A DNA stretch of 64,000 bases from an uncultured Lachnospiraceae bacterium (GTDB lineage: Bacteria > Bacillota > Clostridia > Lachnospirales > Lachnospiraceae). The notes beneath the pieces were generated by a model, which made no database searches, had not been told where the DNA came from, and saw only the letters and a program-made list of their open reading frames with translations. A program made the translations under genes and the position numbers. The DNA lies in assembly GCA_910578335.1 (NCBI GenBank), contig CAJTPU010000002.1, positions 124,001-188,000 of the forward strand, in the 5' to 3' direction. Positions 34,157 through 43,071 of this stretch are shown here, piece after piece (positions within the stretch are counted from its first letter, which is position 1; every line of letters starts with the position of its first letter).

Positions 34157-35140
34157 TTATTCTTCAAAAGGATATTTCATCTGCCACTGCCTGCGCAGCA
34201 TGTCCATCACTTTCATAATACGGAGTGTTTCCGCATGCGAAAGCTGGGGACACTGGTTCCAGCCTTCCCTGAGCGCTTTCACACATGCCTCCACCTCATA
34301 CTCGTAGCCGCTTATCTGCTTCGGCGCTTTATAAAAAGCAATTTTTTCATGCTTTCCATTGTACACCGTTATACTCTCAAAATTATTGATGTTTTCCACA
34401 ACGGCGTATCCCTTTGTCCCGTATATGCCTCCGTGACGGTCGCTTACCACAAACATAGAGGCACTAAGCACCGCCATGGCGCCGTTTTTATAGTGCAGGG
34501 TAATATTTTCCTGCCCGTCCACACCGGAGGGCGTCATACTGACGGAGGATTCTATCCGCTCCACCTCTGTGCCAAGTATCATGGAAGCAAAATGAATCGG
34601 GTACACACCTAAATCCAAAAGCGCCCCGCCCGCCAATGCCGGCTCTGTCAGCCGCTGTTTGCCCTGCACATTATAGCAAAGGTTGGCGCTTACCATACGG
34701 ACGTCTCCGATAATGCCGCTGTCCAGCACCTCCCGTATGGTTTTGTACATAGGCATATACCGAATCCACATCGCCTCGGTAATCAAGACTCCTTCTTCCT
34801 CTGCCATCTTTAAAATTTCCTCTGTCTGCTCCGCATTTGCCATAAATGCTTTTTCGCACAGCATCGGTTTTTTGTACCGGAGACACAGTTTTGCATTTTC
34901 GTAATGCTCCGAGTGAGGCGTGGCAATATAGACCAAATCCACCTTCTTATCGGCAAGAAGCTCCTCATAAGAGCCATAACACTTTTTGATACCATGCTCT
35001 GCGCCGAAACGCTCCGCCTTTTCCAATGTACGGGAAGCAATCGCATAGCATTTTACACCGCTCATTTTATTTACGGTCATCGCCATTTTGCCTGCAATAT
35101 TACCCGCCCCCAGAATCCCCAGATTTACTCTTTTCAGCAT
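34157..35140 (-). CDS. Gfo/Idh/MocA family oxidoreductase
   Basis: This 327-aa NAD(P)-dependent oxidoreductase has an N-terminal Rossmann fold (LGILGAGNIAGKMA), the family segment YIATPHSEHYENAKLCL and CEKAFMAN (in place of the usual EKP), and a C-terminal substrate domain. Members oxidise or reduce sugars, inositols or related polyols. The ATG at 35140 has AGGAG 6 bases upstream. No sugar pathway genes lie next to it, so the substrate is open. Confidence 0.92.
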   Translation of the reverse strand: MLKRVNLGILGAGNIAGKMAMTVNKMSGVKCYAIASRTLEKAERFGAEHGIKKCYGSYEELLADKKVDLVYIATPHSEHYENAKLCLRYKKPMLCEKAFMANAEQTEEILKMAEEEGVLITEAMWIRYMPMYKTIREVLDSGIIGDVRMVSANLCYNVQGKQRLTEPALAGGALLDLGVYPIHFASMILGTEVERIESSVSMTPSGVDGQENITLHYKNGAMAVLSASMFVVSDRHGGIYGTKGYAVVENINNFESITVYNGKHEKIAFYKAPKQISGYEYEVEACVKALREGWNQCPQLSHAETLRIMKVMDMLRRQWQMKYPFEE

Positions 35141-35176
35141 AACGTACTCCTTTCTTCCTTGGATTTCATAAACCGG

Positions 35177-35210
35177 AAAATGATAGCATGGACTTTCACC
35201 CATGCTATCA
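35177..35210 (-). terminator. Terminator of the SH3-domain protein gene
   Basis: Perfect 10-bp stem GATAGCATGG (35182-35191) with CCATGCTATC (35200-35209), followed on the minus strand by a short T-run, about 20 bases after the stop at 35231. Confidence 0.75.
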
Positions 35211-35230
35211 TGCCCTTCCAAATATTTATT

Positions 35231-36481
35231 TTACTGTACGTATTCGGACTTCACATAACCTATCTGTCCGTTGTAAATGACCTTGCTCCAGTCACCCTCT
35301 GTACCGACCAAGTCCAATGTCTCGCCGCCCGTAACAATTCCCATTTTTTCTGCCGTTTCACTTGGCGCCACACGTACATTGACATTTGCCGTAGCGGTCA
35401 CCGTGCCGATGATTTCCACGCCTGCCGCACTCTCCGCCACATTTAAAAATTCAGACTTGATATAGCCTTCTCCATTTTCGTAAACGATTCTGCTCCAGCC
35501 GTTCGCCTTCTGCTCCAAAACTTCCACCTTGGTGCCTCCGGACACTTTTCCCAGCTTATCGGCTGTCTCACTGTCAGAGCTTCTGACATTGACAGTCGTC
35601 GTAGCCGTCGCATACACCGGTCCTGTCTGCGCAGGAACCGAAGGCTCATCCGGCTCAGGTGTACTGCCGCCCTCCGGCTCTCCCGGTTCATTTACAACAC
35701 TGTCTCCGTCCGCCGGAACGGCTGCATCTCCATTGCTGTCATTTATCCGGCTGGCAAGTATTTCACCCGCTGCGACCCGTACCTGCTGCTCTACCTCTGA
35801 CATATAAGTAAAAAGCTCCGGTTTATTCAGGCAGATATCCTTGTACTCCACCTCAATTTTATTGCAGAGCTCTACCACATCATCCTGCAGAATCACCTTC
35901 CTGATATACTCAGAAATTTCCTCCGGCACGCTCTCTTTATTGATATAGAGCTTTCCTTCCGCATCCGTGCAAACATAAAACGAAGTATATCCCGGCAGAT
36001 AATCTTCAGGATAATAAGACATAATCACTCTCGTGTATGCGATTACAATATACGAGTTTTCCTCCGGACCGGGTTTGGAATATACTTCCACTGCCGGATA
36101 GCCTTCAATATATTTACCCAGCTCTTCAATCCGAATCCGCTCCATATCATCCAAGCTGCTCTGTATCGACGCAATTGCTTCTGCATCGCCGTTTGCCATC
36201 GCCTCAAAATACGCAAGAACCAGACTATTCAGCTCCGGGTATGCATCTTGCTCCAAAGGTGTATCCGGCACCACAAGCTCTGCTACCATGTTTCCATCTG
36301 ACAAGGAAGCAATTTCCGTCTCAGGAACACCCGTAGCATTTACCGTGTCCGCCCCTGCCTTCAAGGCAACCGTTACCGTAATAGCAACTGCCGCAATCAA
36401 TAATATAGGAAATACCAGTTTACCCCGTGCCACTACAAAATCACGCACCTGCAAAACTCTCTCTTTGATTGATACCTTCAC
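35231..36481 (-). CDS. Membrane-anchored protein with two bacterial SH3 domains
   Basis: This 416-aa protein has an N-terminal membrane anchor (LVFPILLIAAVAITVTVAL, about 22-40), an NTF2-like central part (about 70-240), a Pro/Glu/Gly-rich linker (EPEGGSTPEPDEPSVP) and two SH3b domains at the C terminus, both containing the TTVNVRSS/TANVNVRVAPSET type motif and ending GYIKSEFLN and GYVKSEYVQ. Outside the cell the SH3b domains probably bind peptidoglycan. The start is a GTG at 36481 with AAAGGTGA upstream; a TTG at 36508 is the alternative. No catalytic domain is seen. Confidence 0.8.
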   Translation of the reverse strand: MKVSIKERVLQVRDFVVARGKLVFPILLIAAVAITVTVALKAGADTVNATGVPETEIASLSDGNMVAELVVPDTPLEQDAYPELNSLVLAYFEAMANGDAEAIASIQSSLDDMERIRIEELGKYIEGYPAVEVYSKPGPEENSYIVIAYTRVIMSYYPEDYLPGYTSFYVCTDAEGKLYINKESVPEEISEYIRKVILQDDVVELCNKIEVEYKDICLNKPELFTYMSEVEQQVRVAAGEILASRINDSNGDAAVPADGDSVVNEPGEPEGGSTPEPDEPSVPAQTGPVYATATTTVNVRSSDSETADKLGKVSGGTKVEVLEQKANGWSRIVYENGEGYIKSEFLNVAESAAGVEIIGTVTATANVNVRVAPSETAEKMGIVTGGETLDLVGTEGDWSKVIYNGQIGYVKSEYVQ

Positions 36482-36545
36482 ACTGTCACCTTTCCTTTTA
36501 ATAAACAAGGTCTGCGGTTGTTTGACATTACAGCCCCAGACCAGT

Positions 36546-36666
36546 TGTCAGAGTGATGCAAATGCAGCCGACAGGAATCGAACCTGCATTAAAGGCGTCG
36601 GAGGCCTTCGTTCTATCCGTTAGACTACGGCTGCAAATATTACAAATTTGTTACATCACTCTGACA
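36546..36666. repeat. 13-bp perfect inverted repeat flanking the tRNA
   Basis: TGTCAGAGTGATG (36546-36558) and CATCACTCTGACA (36654-36666) lie on either side of tRNA-Arg. In the precursor RNA the 5' leader could pair with the 3' trailer and lengthen the acceptor stem. Confidence 0.8.
36563..36634 (-). tRNA. tRNA-Arg (anticodon CCG)
   Basis: A 72-base cloverleaf: acceptor GCAGCCG/CGGCTGC, D-arm with TCT/AGA stem, anticodon stem AAGGC/GCCTT around loop CTCCGAC giving anticodon CCG, and T-arm with GTTCGATTC. No CCA is encoded; the discriminator base is A. It lies inside a 13-bp inverted repeat and has its own promoter. Confidence 0.93.
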
Positions 36667-36694
36667 TAATATCACAAAAGGTTATTTCTGTCTA
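36666..36694 (-). promoter_or_regulatory. Promoter of tRNA-Arg
   Basis: On the minus strand TAGACA (36689-36694), a 17-base spacer and TATTAT (36666-36671). Transcription would start inside the left flanking repeat, about 25 bases before the mature tRNA. Confidence 0.65.
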
Positions 36695-36734
36695 GTCATC
36701 TTTGCTGTATTTTTGTATAAATTTCTTAATTTTT

Positions 36735-37652
36735 TTAAATTATCGCTACTTTGCTGTCAAATCTATCGAAATAGTAGACGCTGTCCGAGAGCTGCTCTTC
36801 AGGTGCAACATGTCCGGCGTTGACCTCCTCCACCATCTTTTTCAACCTTGCCGTCTCTTCCCTGCCGCTATCCGGCACTAAAATCAGCTCATGGATTGAG
36901 CTCGGCAGAATATAGAAATTGGTTCCCTGTGCATCGGCAAAGCTCTGCAGCAGCTCTCTGTCACAAATACATGCTGCCCCAAAATATCTTCCTTTCATTG
37001 TCATAATATAAAGAGGCGTCTCCTGCTTTACCTGTTCTGCCATTTCTACATATTGCTCCGCTTCTCCGCCAAAGTTTTCAAGCAAAAGCTCCTTTACCAC
37101 TTCTTCCATTCCTTTGATTTCCACGCCAAGGGTCCTTGCCGTATTCCTTTCTGCATCCTGAAACAACACCTCCTCCGAAATCCCCCATTTATCCAGATGA
37201 GCCGTCTCAATCTGTATGGAGCCTCTTCCCAGATAGTCATTCATGTAAATATAGTAGCATACCACCGCCAAATCAAGAAAACGCTTATGCGGCAGTTCCT
37301 CCAAAAGCTTTTTATTTTTTTCATAATTGATTACTTTAATAAATATGCGTTTCCTTACCGCATTATAATCTGTAAAAAAGTCCAGATTGATACCCCCCTC
37401 AATCCGGTTATCCTGATAAATACCGGCAATTGCCTGCACAATATCCCCAAAAGGTCTTCCGTCTCTGAAATCCTCATAAAACCCGTTCAGATAAATCGTG
37501 GGAGAAATGGTTTCCTCCCTGCTGTTTATCAAAAGCCCCTGCAAAATAACGCCGTTGTTCTTCATCACTTCCTTGAGTTCCACGTAGACATCTTTTCCCA
37601 AATAATCCTTCACACTCTTCTTGACTTTCTCCATAAATTCTTTATACTGCAT
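36735..37652 (-). CDS. DUF5688 family protein
   Basis: This 305-aa soluble protein matches the DUF5688 family common in Lachnospiraceae: an N-terminal MQYKEFMEKVKKSVKDYLG, the segment SPTIYLNGFYEDFRDGRPFGDI (broken here in two parts), and a C-terminal part with FYILPSSIHELILVPD. The function of the family is unknown. The ATG at 37652 has GGAG 6 bases upstream. It lies between efp (same strand, separated by a terminator) and tRNA-Arg. Confidence 0.8.
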   Translation of the reverse strand: MQYKEFMEKVKKSVKDYLGKDVYVELKEVMKNNGVILQGLLINSREETISPTIYLNGFYEDFRDGRPFGDIVQAIAGIYQDNRIEGGINLDFFTDYNAVRKRIFIKVINYEKNKKLLEELPHKRFLDLAVVCYYIYMNDYLGRGSIQIETAHLDKWGISEEVLFQDAERNTARTLGVEIKGMEEVVKELLLENFGGEAEQYVEMAEQVKQETPLYIMTMKGRYFGAACICDRELLQSFADAQGTNFYILPSSIHELILVPDSGREETARLKKMVEEVNAGHVAPEEQLSDSVYYFDRFDSKVAII

Positions 37653-37686
37653 ACTTTTCTCCATTCTGAATTTGATTTTTTGACAC

Positions 37687-37719
37687 AAAAAAGACAATAG
37701 AAAAAATTCTATTGTCTTG
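37687..37719 (-). terminator. Rho-independent terminator of efp
   Basis: On the minus strand AAGACAATAGAA pairs with TTCTATTGTCTT, followed by a T-run (TTTTTTGTG). It lies about 31 bases after the efp stop. Confidence 0.85.
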
Positions 37720-37749
37720 TATGCTTACCTTTATTGAAGAAAAGAACGC

Positions 37750-38307
37750 TTATGCTCTGGACAGGTATTCACCGGTTCTGGTGTCAATTTTAATCTTGTC
37801 CCCCTGATTGACAAAGAGCGGTACATATACGGTTGCACCTGTCTCCACTGTCGCAGGCTTGGTTGCGCCGGTAGCCGTATCGCCCTTAAATCCGGGTTCC
37901 GTCTCCGTAATTTCCAATTCCACAAACAGAGGCGGCTCTACCGCAAATACATTGCCGTTGTGGGAACAAATCTTGCACATTTCGTTTTCTTTCACAAACT
38001 TCAGTGCATCGCCGATTGTTTCACTGTTTAATGCAATCTGCTCATAATTCTCTACATCCATAAAATTGAACAAATCACCGTCAGAGTATAAATACTGCAT
38101 ATCCTTTCTATCAATACGTGCCTGAGGGCATTTCTCTGTGGGTCTGAACGTCTTTTCCACCACACCGCCGCTCTTAATATTTTTCAGCTTGGTTCTGACA
38201 AACGCTGCGCCTTTACCGGGCTTCACATGCTGGAACTCAATAATCTGGTAAATATTATTATCTAATTCAATCGTAATACCATTTCTGAAATCACCTGCAG
38301 AAATCAT
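37750..38307 (-). CDS. efp: Translation elongation factor P
   Basis: This 185-aa EF-P relieves ribosome stalling at polyproline. It has the three beta-barrel domains of the family: KOW-like N terminus with loop KPGKGAAF, where Lys32 is the residue modified in many bacteria; central YLYSDGDLFNFMD; and C-terminal GATVYVPLFVNQGDKIKIDTRTGEYL in its usual place. The ATG at 38307 has AGGAGG upstream. A downstream terminator shows it is transcribed alone or as the end of a short unit. Confidence 0.97.
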   Translation of the reverse strand: MISAGDFRNGITIELDNNIYQIIEFQHVKPGKGAAFVRTKLKNIKSGGVVEKTFRPTEKCPQARIDRKDMQYLYSDGDLFNFMDVENYEQIALNSETIGDALKFVKENEMCKICSHNGNVFAVEPPLFVELEITETEPGFKGDTATGATKPATVETGATVYVPLFVNQGDKIKIDTRTGEYLSRA

Positions 38308-38477
38308 AAAAAACCTTCCTCCTGAAATTGTCACGTTTTAATTCTTTTATAGTGTATACTAAGAAATACTATTTTTCAACTGTTTTTTTCAATTCCATCG
38401 TTATTCCTGTTATTTTAATCCATTTTTGAACTTTTCACTCCCTCTTTTCTTTGCTGTTCATGCCATTTGTTCTCCCA

Positions 38478-40574
38478 CTAAATAATCTCCTTCTTCAGGG
38501 CAAAACATTCTTTGACTGCCTTTACATACCTTTCCCTGCAGCTTGCTGCCACCAGCATCGGCGCGTAGGCATCCCGCCCGCTGATGCGGAACATATAAGG
38601 GAATTCTCCAAAATGGCGGCAATACGCTTCGACAAAGTCCAGAATTCCCTTTTGGATTTCCCCGATGCCGGCAGCATTTTCATCACATTCTCCAAAGCCA
38701 AGCGTAATATCCAAGTCTTCCATATACTGCATACGATATTTTTCCTGATTTGCAATGCCGCCTGTCCCCTCCTCCCCGCTGTCTTGCCTGCCCTTGTAGA
38801 AACCTGTAAACTGCGGCATTTTTGAGGATAACAGCAGTTCCCAGAATACATTATAGTCCTTATTGGGGTCATGTTTTTTCAAAAGGTCCCTGTTATGACT
38901 TTGAGAATACAGATACGACACCAGCCTGCCGCTTTGCAGAAAAGGCTCTGCGGCATCCGGCTCACTGTTATAAACCGTATTTGTTCCCGCCAGAATTCCT
39001 ATTATTTCACAGGGCAGCTCCCACACCTTCTCCACCAGATAGGAAAGCGACATGGCGCCGCTGCCCGCCCAGCCTATGTCAATGGCTGCCGCACGCTTCG
39101 CGCCCTTTAACTCTTTTTGATAGTAAGCTCCCGCCGCCTCCCTCTGCTCCTGATAAAAAGCGCACACCTCCGTATAATGGCTGCGGATAAAGCTTTCCAG
39201 TGCCTTTACATTTCGATTCGTCAGTTCTGCTTTCGGCAGTATCCTTTCCCGCCTTTCCTCCCCCATTCCTGCACTGTCCGGCAGAAGCTCCAGCAGCATT
39301 CCCAGCTCCATAGATTCTAAAATCCGCCTGATTGTGATTCCCTGATTCACTCTGTGATACAAGTACCTGCGAAAATAATCGTAACTGTCAAACTCCGCCA
39401 TCAATTTCACTGCGGCGGCACGCGACCAGTAGACATATGCCGTATTGTCTTTCGGATACAATTTGTCATAAACCTGCTTCAACATATCCCCGTCACGAGA
39501 CAAAAACAAGAGCTTTTCTATGCCGTGGCTGTTGCAGTACGCATGAATAAACCGGCAATAGCCAAGCACAAAAAGACCGCCATAAATAAATCCATACTCA
39601 TACGCAAGCGTGTACGTTTTCCCGCCCTGATAAAGATGATTGTCCACAATGCCGCGGTACGCCGCCCCCACCATAGGCGACATGTCATAAGGTCTGTAGG
39701 ACAGCGCCATACGGTTCACATTGGGATAATGCATACTGGCAAATCCATATTTTTCCGCCATCTTTACATCACTGTGCCCATTGTCTCCTACATGGATAAA
39801 AGTCGTTTTGGAAGGAAACGCTTCCGTTACCTGTTTAAAAAGTCCCCCTTTTGCCTTACTTTTCCCGTAATCACAGGAAACATAAAGCTTATGTATGCCG
39901 TTATAACCATTCTTTTCTAACAATTTTTCCAAAAAAGCCCGCGGCAGATACATATCAGAAATACAGATTATCCTCCTGCCCTTTTGCCGCAATGCCTGAA
40001 AAACCTCTTTCATAAAAGGATTAGCATAGCAAAATTCCAGCTCAAGCGCTTCCTCTTGCGCCATCCCCCGTGCTGCCGGTATTCCTGTACTCTGCTCCAT
40101 TGCCTCCCATATCTCTGCAAGCGTAACTTCATAATGCCCTCGTTTTTCATAGCCCTGCTGTCTTGCAAGCCGCTCCTGCTCCATACGGATTCGCCTGATA
40201 TCCGGCAGCCCCAGCCTCTCGCCCAGAAAATAGAATAAATCTGCCGGCTCTGAAAAAGGACGAAACAGCAAGGTATCAAAAATATCAAAAGAAATTACAT
40301 CATACTGCGACAACACGTCCACATATTCGCTGACGGATAACTTCTGTCCGGCTGACTCCGGCAGGGCTGGCAGCCTCTTTTCCTCATATACCGCCGCTGC
40401 CTCTTTCCGCCCCAGAAAACGACAGAAACAAAAATAGTAACAGAAATTCATCCATAACAAGTATAGGTAAGACAAGATTTTTCTACCTGCTCCTCCTCCG
40501 TCATGCACCTTATGATACCGGCTTCTGATTCCATCATGCCGGTTTACCAGTACATTATATATCTTCATCCGCAT
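38478..40574 (-). CDS. HAD-superfamily hydrolase with C-terminal FLSRDG domain
   Basis: This 698-aa protein of the COG5610 type has an N-terminal HAD hydrolase domain (about 85-290: nucleophile region SFDIFDTLLFRPF, IICISDMYLP, HVGDNGHSDVKMA) and a second domain (about 330-640) with LLFLSRDGDMLK and AAIDIGWAGSGAMSL. Proteins of this kind occur in polysaccharide loci next to glycosyltransferases; a phosphatase or transferase role is inferred only. The second domain also makes up the protein at 52514-53884. Start at 40574 with AAGGG upstream. It closes the polysaccharide region. Confidence 0.75.
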   Translation of the reverse strand: MRMKIYNVLVNRHDGIRSRYHKVHDGGGAGRKILSYLYLLWMNFCYYFCFCRFLGRKEAAAVYEEKRLPALPESAGQKLSVSEYVDVLSQYDVISFDIFDTLLFRPFSEPADLFYFLGERLGLPDIRRIRMEQERLARQQGYEKRGHYEVTLAEIWEAMEQSTGIPAARGMAQEEALELEFCYANPFMKEVFQALRQKGRRIICISDMYLPRAFLEKLLEKNGYNGIHKLYVSCDYGKSKAKGGLFKQVTEAFPSKTTFIHVGDNGHSDVKMAEKYGFASMHYPNVNRMALSYRPYDMSPMVGAAYRGIVDNHLYQGGKTYTLAYEYGFIYGGLFVLGYCRFIHAYCNSHGIEKLLFLSRDGDMLKQVYDKLYPKDNTAYVYWSRAAAVKLMAEFDSYDYFRRYLYHRVNQGITIRRILESMELGMLLELLPDSAGMGEERRERILPKAELTNRNVKALESFIRSHYTEVCAFYQEQREAAGAYYQKELKGAKRAAAIDIGWAGSGAMSLSYLVEKVWELPCEIIGILAGTNTVYNSEPDAAEPFLQSGRLVSYLYSQSHNRDLLKKHDPNKDYNVFWELLLSSKMPQFTGFYKGRQDSGEEGTGGIANQEKYRMQYMEDLDITLGFGECDENAAGIGEIQKGILDFVEAYCRHFGEFPYMFRISGRDAYAPMLVAASCRERYVKAVKECFALKKEII

Positions 40575-40634
40575 TGGCTTTTTCCCTTATGACAATATGT
40601 ATTCGCTTTGACAGACTCACATAACAAAACCTTC

Positions 40635-41549
40635 TTACCGTGCCGCCATGGCAAGCTCTTCCTCCGTACAGTCCGTAAACTTTTGAATTGCCATCCTGTC
40701 CATTCCGTTTGCCAGCATTTGGCTGAGCAGGGCAAGCCTGCCTTCTGCCATACCTTTTTTTATACCTTCTTCACGTCCCTCCACTCTTGCATCTTCCATC
40801 AGCTCATCTATTGCCTGACACATCGTCATCCCCTCCTTTTCCATTTTTTCTGCCATTTTCTCTCTGTCCAGATATACTGCAATGGCACATTTTGTATCCA
40901 TACTCAGATTGCAGAATGCTTCTGTCTGCCGCAGAGCCCGCAGCTTCTGCTTGTCCCTTCGGCATTGCATTGCCTGAAAAAATTCCTTAAGGTCTGTCTG
41001 AAAAGCCTCTGCTTTTACAGTATCCGCCTCAATTAAAATAAAACTATAGTCCGGAAGCTTTTCTTTTAGCAACGAACGTAATTCCTTAGGAACGTGAAAG
41101 AGCTCTGTTATACTTCTCTTTCCCCGAAAGCGGTCATTGCCCAGATAAACTACCACAGTAATCACAGGCAGCAAAAAATCTTCCTTTCCCAAGCGGCTTT
41201 TCTTATCCCGATAATTCATCTGTCCCAATCTCTGTCTGCGACGCTCAGACACCTCTTGTATCTGCCTTTCCCATTCACATACATCATACACCATGACACG
41301 CTCCGGCATACTATAGTCTGATTCCGTCTCCAGTTCCATGCCATAGCATAGCCCCTTCGCCGTGTCCAGCATCAGGATATCCCGCTGCTTCTCACCCTTC
41401 CTTAGCGGCGATGGATAAACAGCCGGCTTCCGCTCAAGGTCCGCTGGCTTTATCATGTCTGCTCCATCATAAAGCGCCATGTTCATAAGCTCTGCAAAAC
41501 GCAAGGGACAGGAAAAGAATTCCTTTCCCGTTAAATCCTTTTTCCCCAT
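40635..41549 (-). CDS. Rpn-type PD-(D/E)XK nuclease / transposase_31-like protein
   Basis: This 304-aa protein resembles the Rpn family (PD-(D/E)XK nuclease family transposase) that is frequent and multi-copy in Lachnospiraceae: an N-terminal KEFFSCPLRFAELMN, core RDILMLDTAKG and YGMELETESDYSMPERVMVYD, PVITVVVYLG, and a C-terminal Glu/Lys-rich helix (GREEGIKKGMAEGRLAL) typical of the family. Rpn proteins cut DNA and promote recombination in E. coli. No inverted repeats are visible at the gene ends. GGAAAGG precedes the ATG. Confidence 0.8.
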   Translation of the reverse strand: MGKKDLTGKEFFSCPLRFAELMNMALYDGADMIKPADLERKPAVYPSPLRKGEKQRDILMLDTAKGLCYGMELETESDYSMPERVMVYDVCEWERQIQEVSERRRQRLGQMNYRDKKSRLGKEDFLLPVITVVVYLGNDRFRGKRSITELFHVPKELRSLLKEKLPDYSFILIEADTVKAEAFQTDLKEFFQAMQCRRDKQKLRALRQTEAFCNLSMDTKCAIAVYLDREKMAEKMEKEGMTMCQAIDELMEDARVEGREEGIKKGMAEGRLALLSQMLANGMDRMAIQKFTDCTEEELAMAAR

Positions 41550-41816
41550 ATATCCTTTCCGGCTGTACTTTGATACTTGTCAGCCATTTTCCTATAATCC
41601 GTGAAATATGGCTGATTTGCCGGAACCGGACACACCGGTCATGCCCTGAACAGAGCATGGAATTTCACTCGGGTTATCTCCCCTTGCAATTATTATAAAC
41701 TTCCACGCTTGTCATGTCAATTAAATTTTTAGATTTTTGTTTTCGGTTTTTCGTTTGTTTTCTCAAATATATATTCCCCTTATTTAACTTATGAGTGCTT
41801 TTTATTGACCCTTAAA

Positions 41817-42860
41817 TCAAACAATATCTGTTAGCACCCTGTACTCTTCGGGCAATTTATATATCATATTTTTATCCGGACATATATTGTCCCGCATCCA
41901 TGCAACATTCTTCTTTAATACCCTTCCAGGTATCCCGCCAATAATGCAATTGTTTGGAAAAGTACCCTTCACAACTGTTCGATAGCCGCATATACTGCCT
42001 TTTCCGATATGTGAATGAGGTAATATTGCAGTTTCACCTCCTATCCATACATGGTCACCTATTACAATACTATCATTTCTTTCTCCGACCGTGTTATTTA
42101 TGCACGTATATGTGTCCAAATCAAAAATCATATGCCCATCATGAGCAAGCAACGCAATATCCCACGAAAACATACAATCTCTGCCAACTACTATACTTTG
42201 ATTTCTACCGCTTCGGATAAGTCCGCTAACAAACGTAGTTCCTTCTCCCACCTCTAGTTTTCCGTCAATATTCAGAAATATTTTTACCCCCCCCACAAAA
42301 CATTTGTTCTGTATGCTACATTCATTCCCCCGAGAGAAAGTTATAGAGCAGCCACTAATATTAACATTATCTCCTATTTGCACGTTACTGTCACTATGTA
42401 CCACAAGGCTCTTACTCTTAGGGAATTTTACATTTTTTCCAATATTAACACTGGCACCCCAACCTGTGAAGATAACATTTATGTCGGACTCACTTTGCAA
42501 TTTATTATCATATTTTTCCCCTTGTTCACCGGAAACAGGACAATGGCACAACCAAAGAATATCTTTTTCATCTTCATAACCATATTGAGAATATTTTTCT
42601 GTCTCATACATATTTTGCTGCAACGAAGAACTAATAATCAAATAATACTCATTTCTCTTTTCCTTAAGAAAACTTGACGGAAACGTGTGTATATTATCTA
42701 TTCTTTCCGGCGCATCGGATATATAAACAGATGCCTCCAATCCTTCTTGTTCCATTGCTCTTTCAAAAGATTCATCTTTCCATCTAAGCGCGATTTTTCT
42801 TCCTGACAAATTATTTTTAATTGTTCTTATAATAGCCTCTTCTGATTTCCTCACAGTCAT
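41817..42860 (-). CDS. Hexapeptide-repeat (left-handed beta-helix) acyltransferase
   Basis: This 347-aa protein has an N-terminal part of about 125 residues without clear family and a left-handed beta-helix of hexapeptide repeats (about 140-315: NVQIGDNVNISGCS, SIVVGRDCMFSWDIAL, HDGH, SIVIGDHVWIGGETAIL, then IGGIPGRVLKKNVAW). The ending is typical of sugar O-acetyltransferases of the CatB/NodL/WcaF group. It probably acetylates a polysaccharide sugar. The ATG at 42860 lies right after AGAGGGG; a GTG two codons on has better spacing. It is part of the AT-rich block. Confidence 0.82.
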   Translation of the reverse strand: MTVRKSEEAIIRTIKNNLSGRKIALRWKDESFERAMEQEGLEASVYISDAPERIDNIHTFPSSFLKEKRNEYYLIISSSLQQNMYETEKYSQYGYEDEKDILWLCHCPVSGEQGEKYDNKLQSESDINVIFTGWGASVNIGKNVKFPKSKSLVVHSDSNVQIGDNVNISGCSITFSRGNECSIQNKCFVGGVKIFLNIDGKLEVGEGTTFVSGLIRSGRNQSIVVGRDCMFSWDIALLAHDGHMIFDLDTYTCINNTVGERNDSIVIGDHVWIGGETAILPHSHIGKGSICGYRTVVKGTFPNNCIIGGIPGRVLKKNVAWMRDNICPDKNMIYKLPEEYRVLTDIV

Positions 42861-43071
42861 CCCCTCTTCCAGTCTTATGGTTTCTCTTCATTGATAATTT
42901 CGTACAAATCCACTATTTTCCTTGATTTTCTATCACAATCCCTTGTCATTATGCACACCTACGATATTTCTTATAATACAAGTTCCAATACAATTAATAT
43001 GCCTCCTTATATTACCATCATTTTCGCTATTATGACTTCTGCACATCTTACTGTTACACTCCTTAGCCTGC

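Noticed and set aside
40635..41549. Rpn-like gene as part of an insertion sequence
   Set aside because: No terminal inverted repeats or target duplications were visible near 40575-40635 or 41550-41816; Rpn genes usually occur alone.
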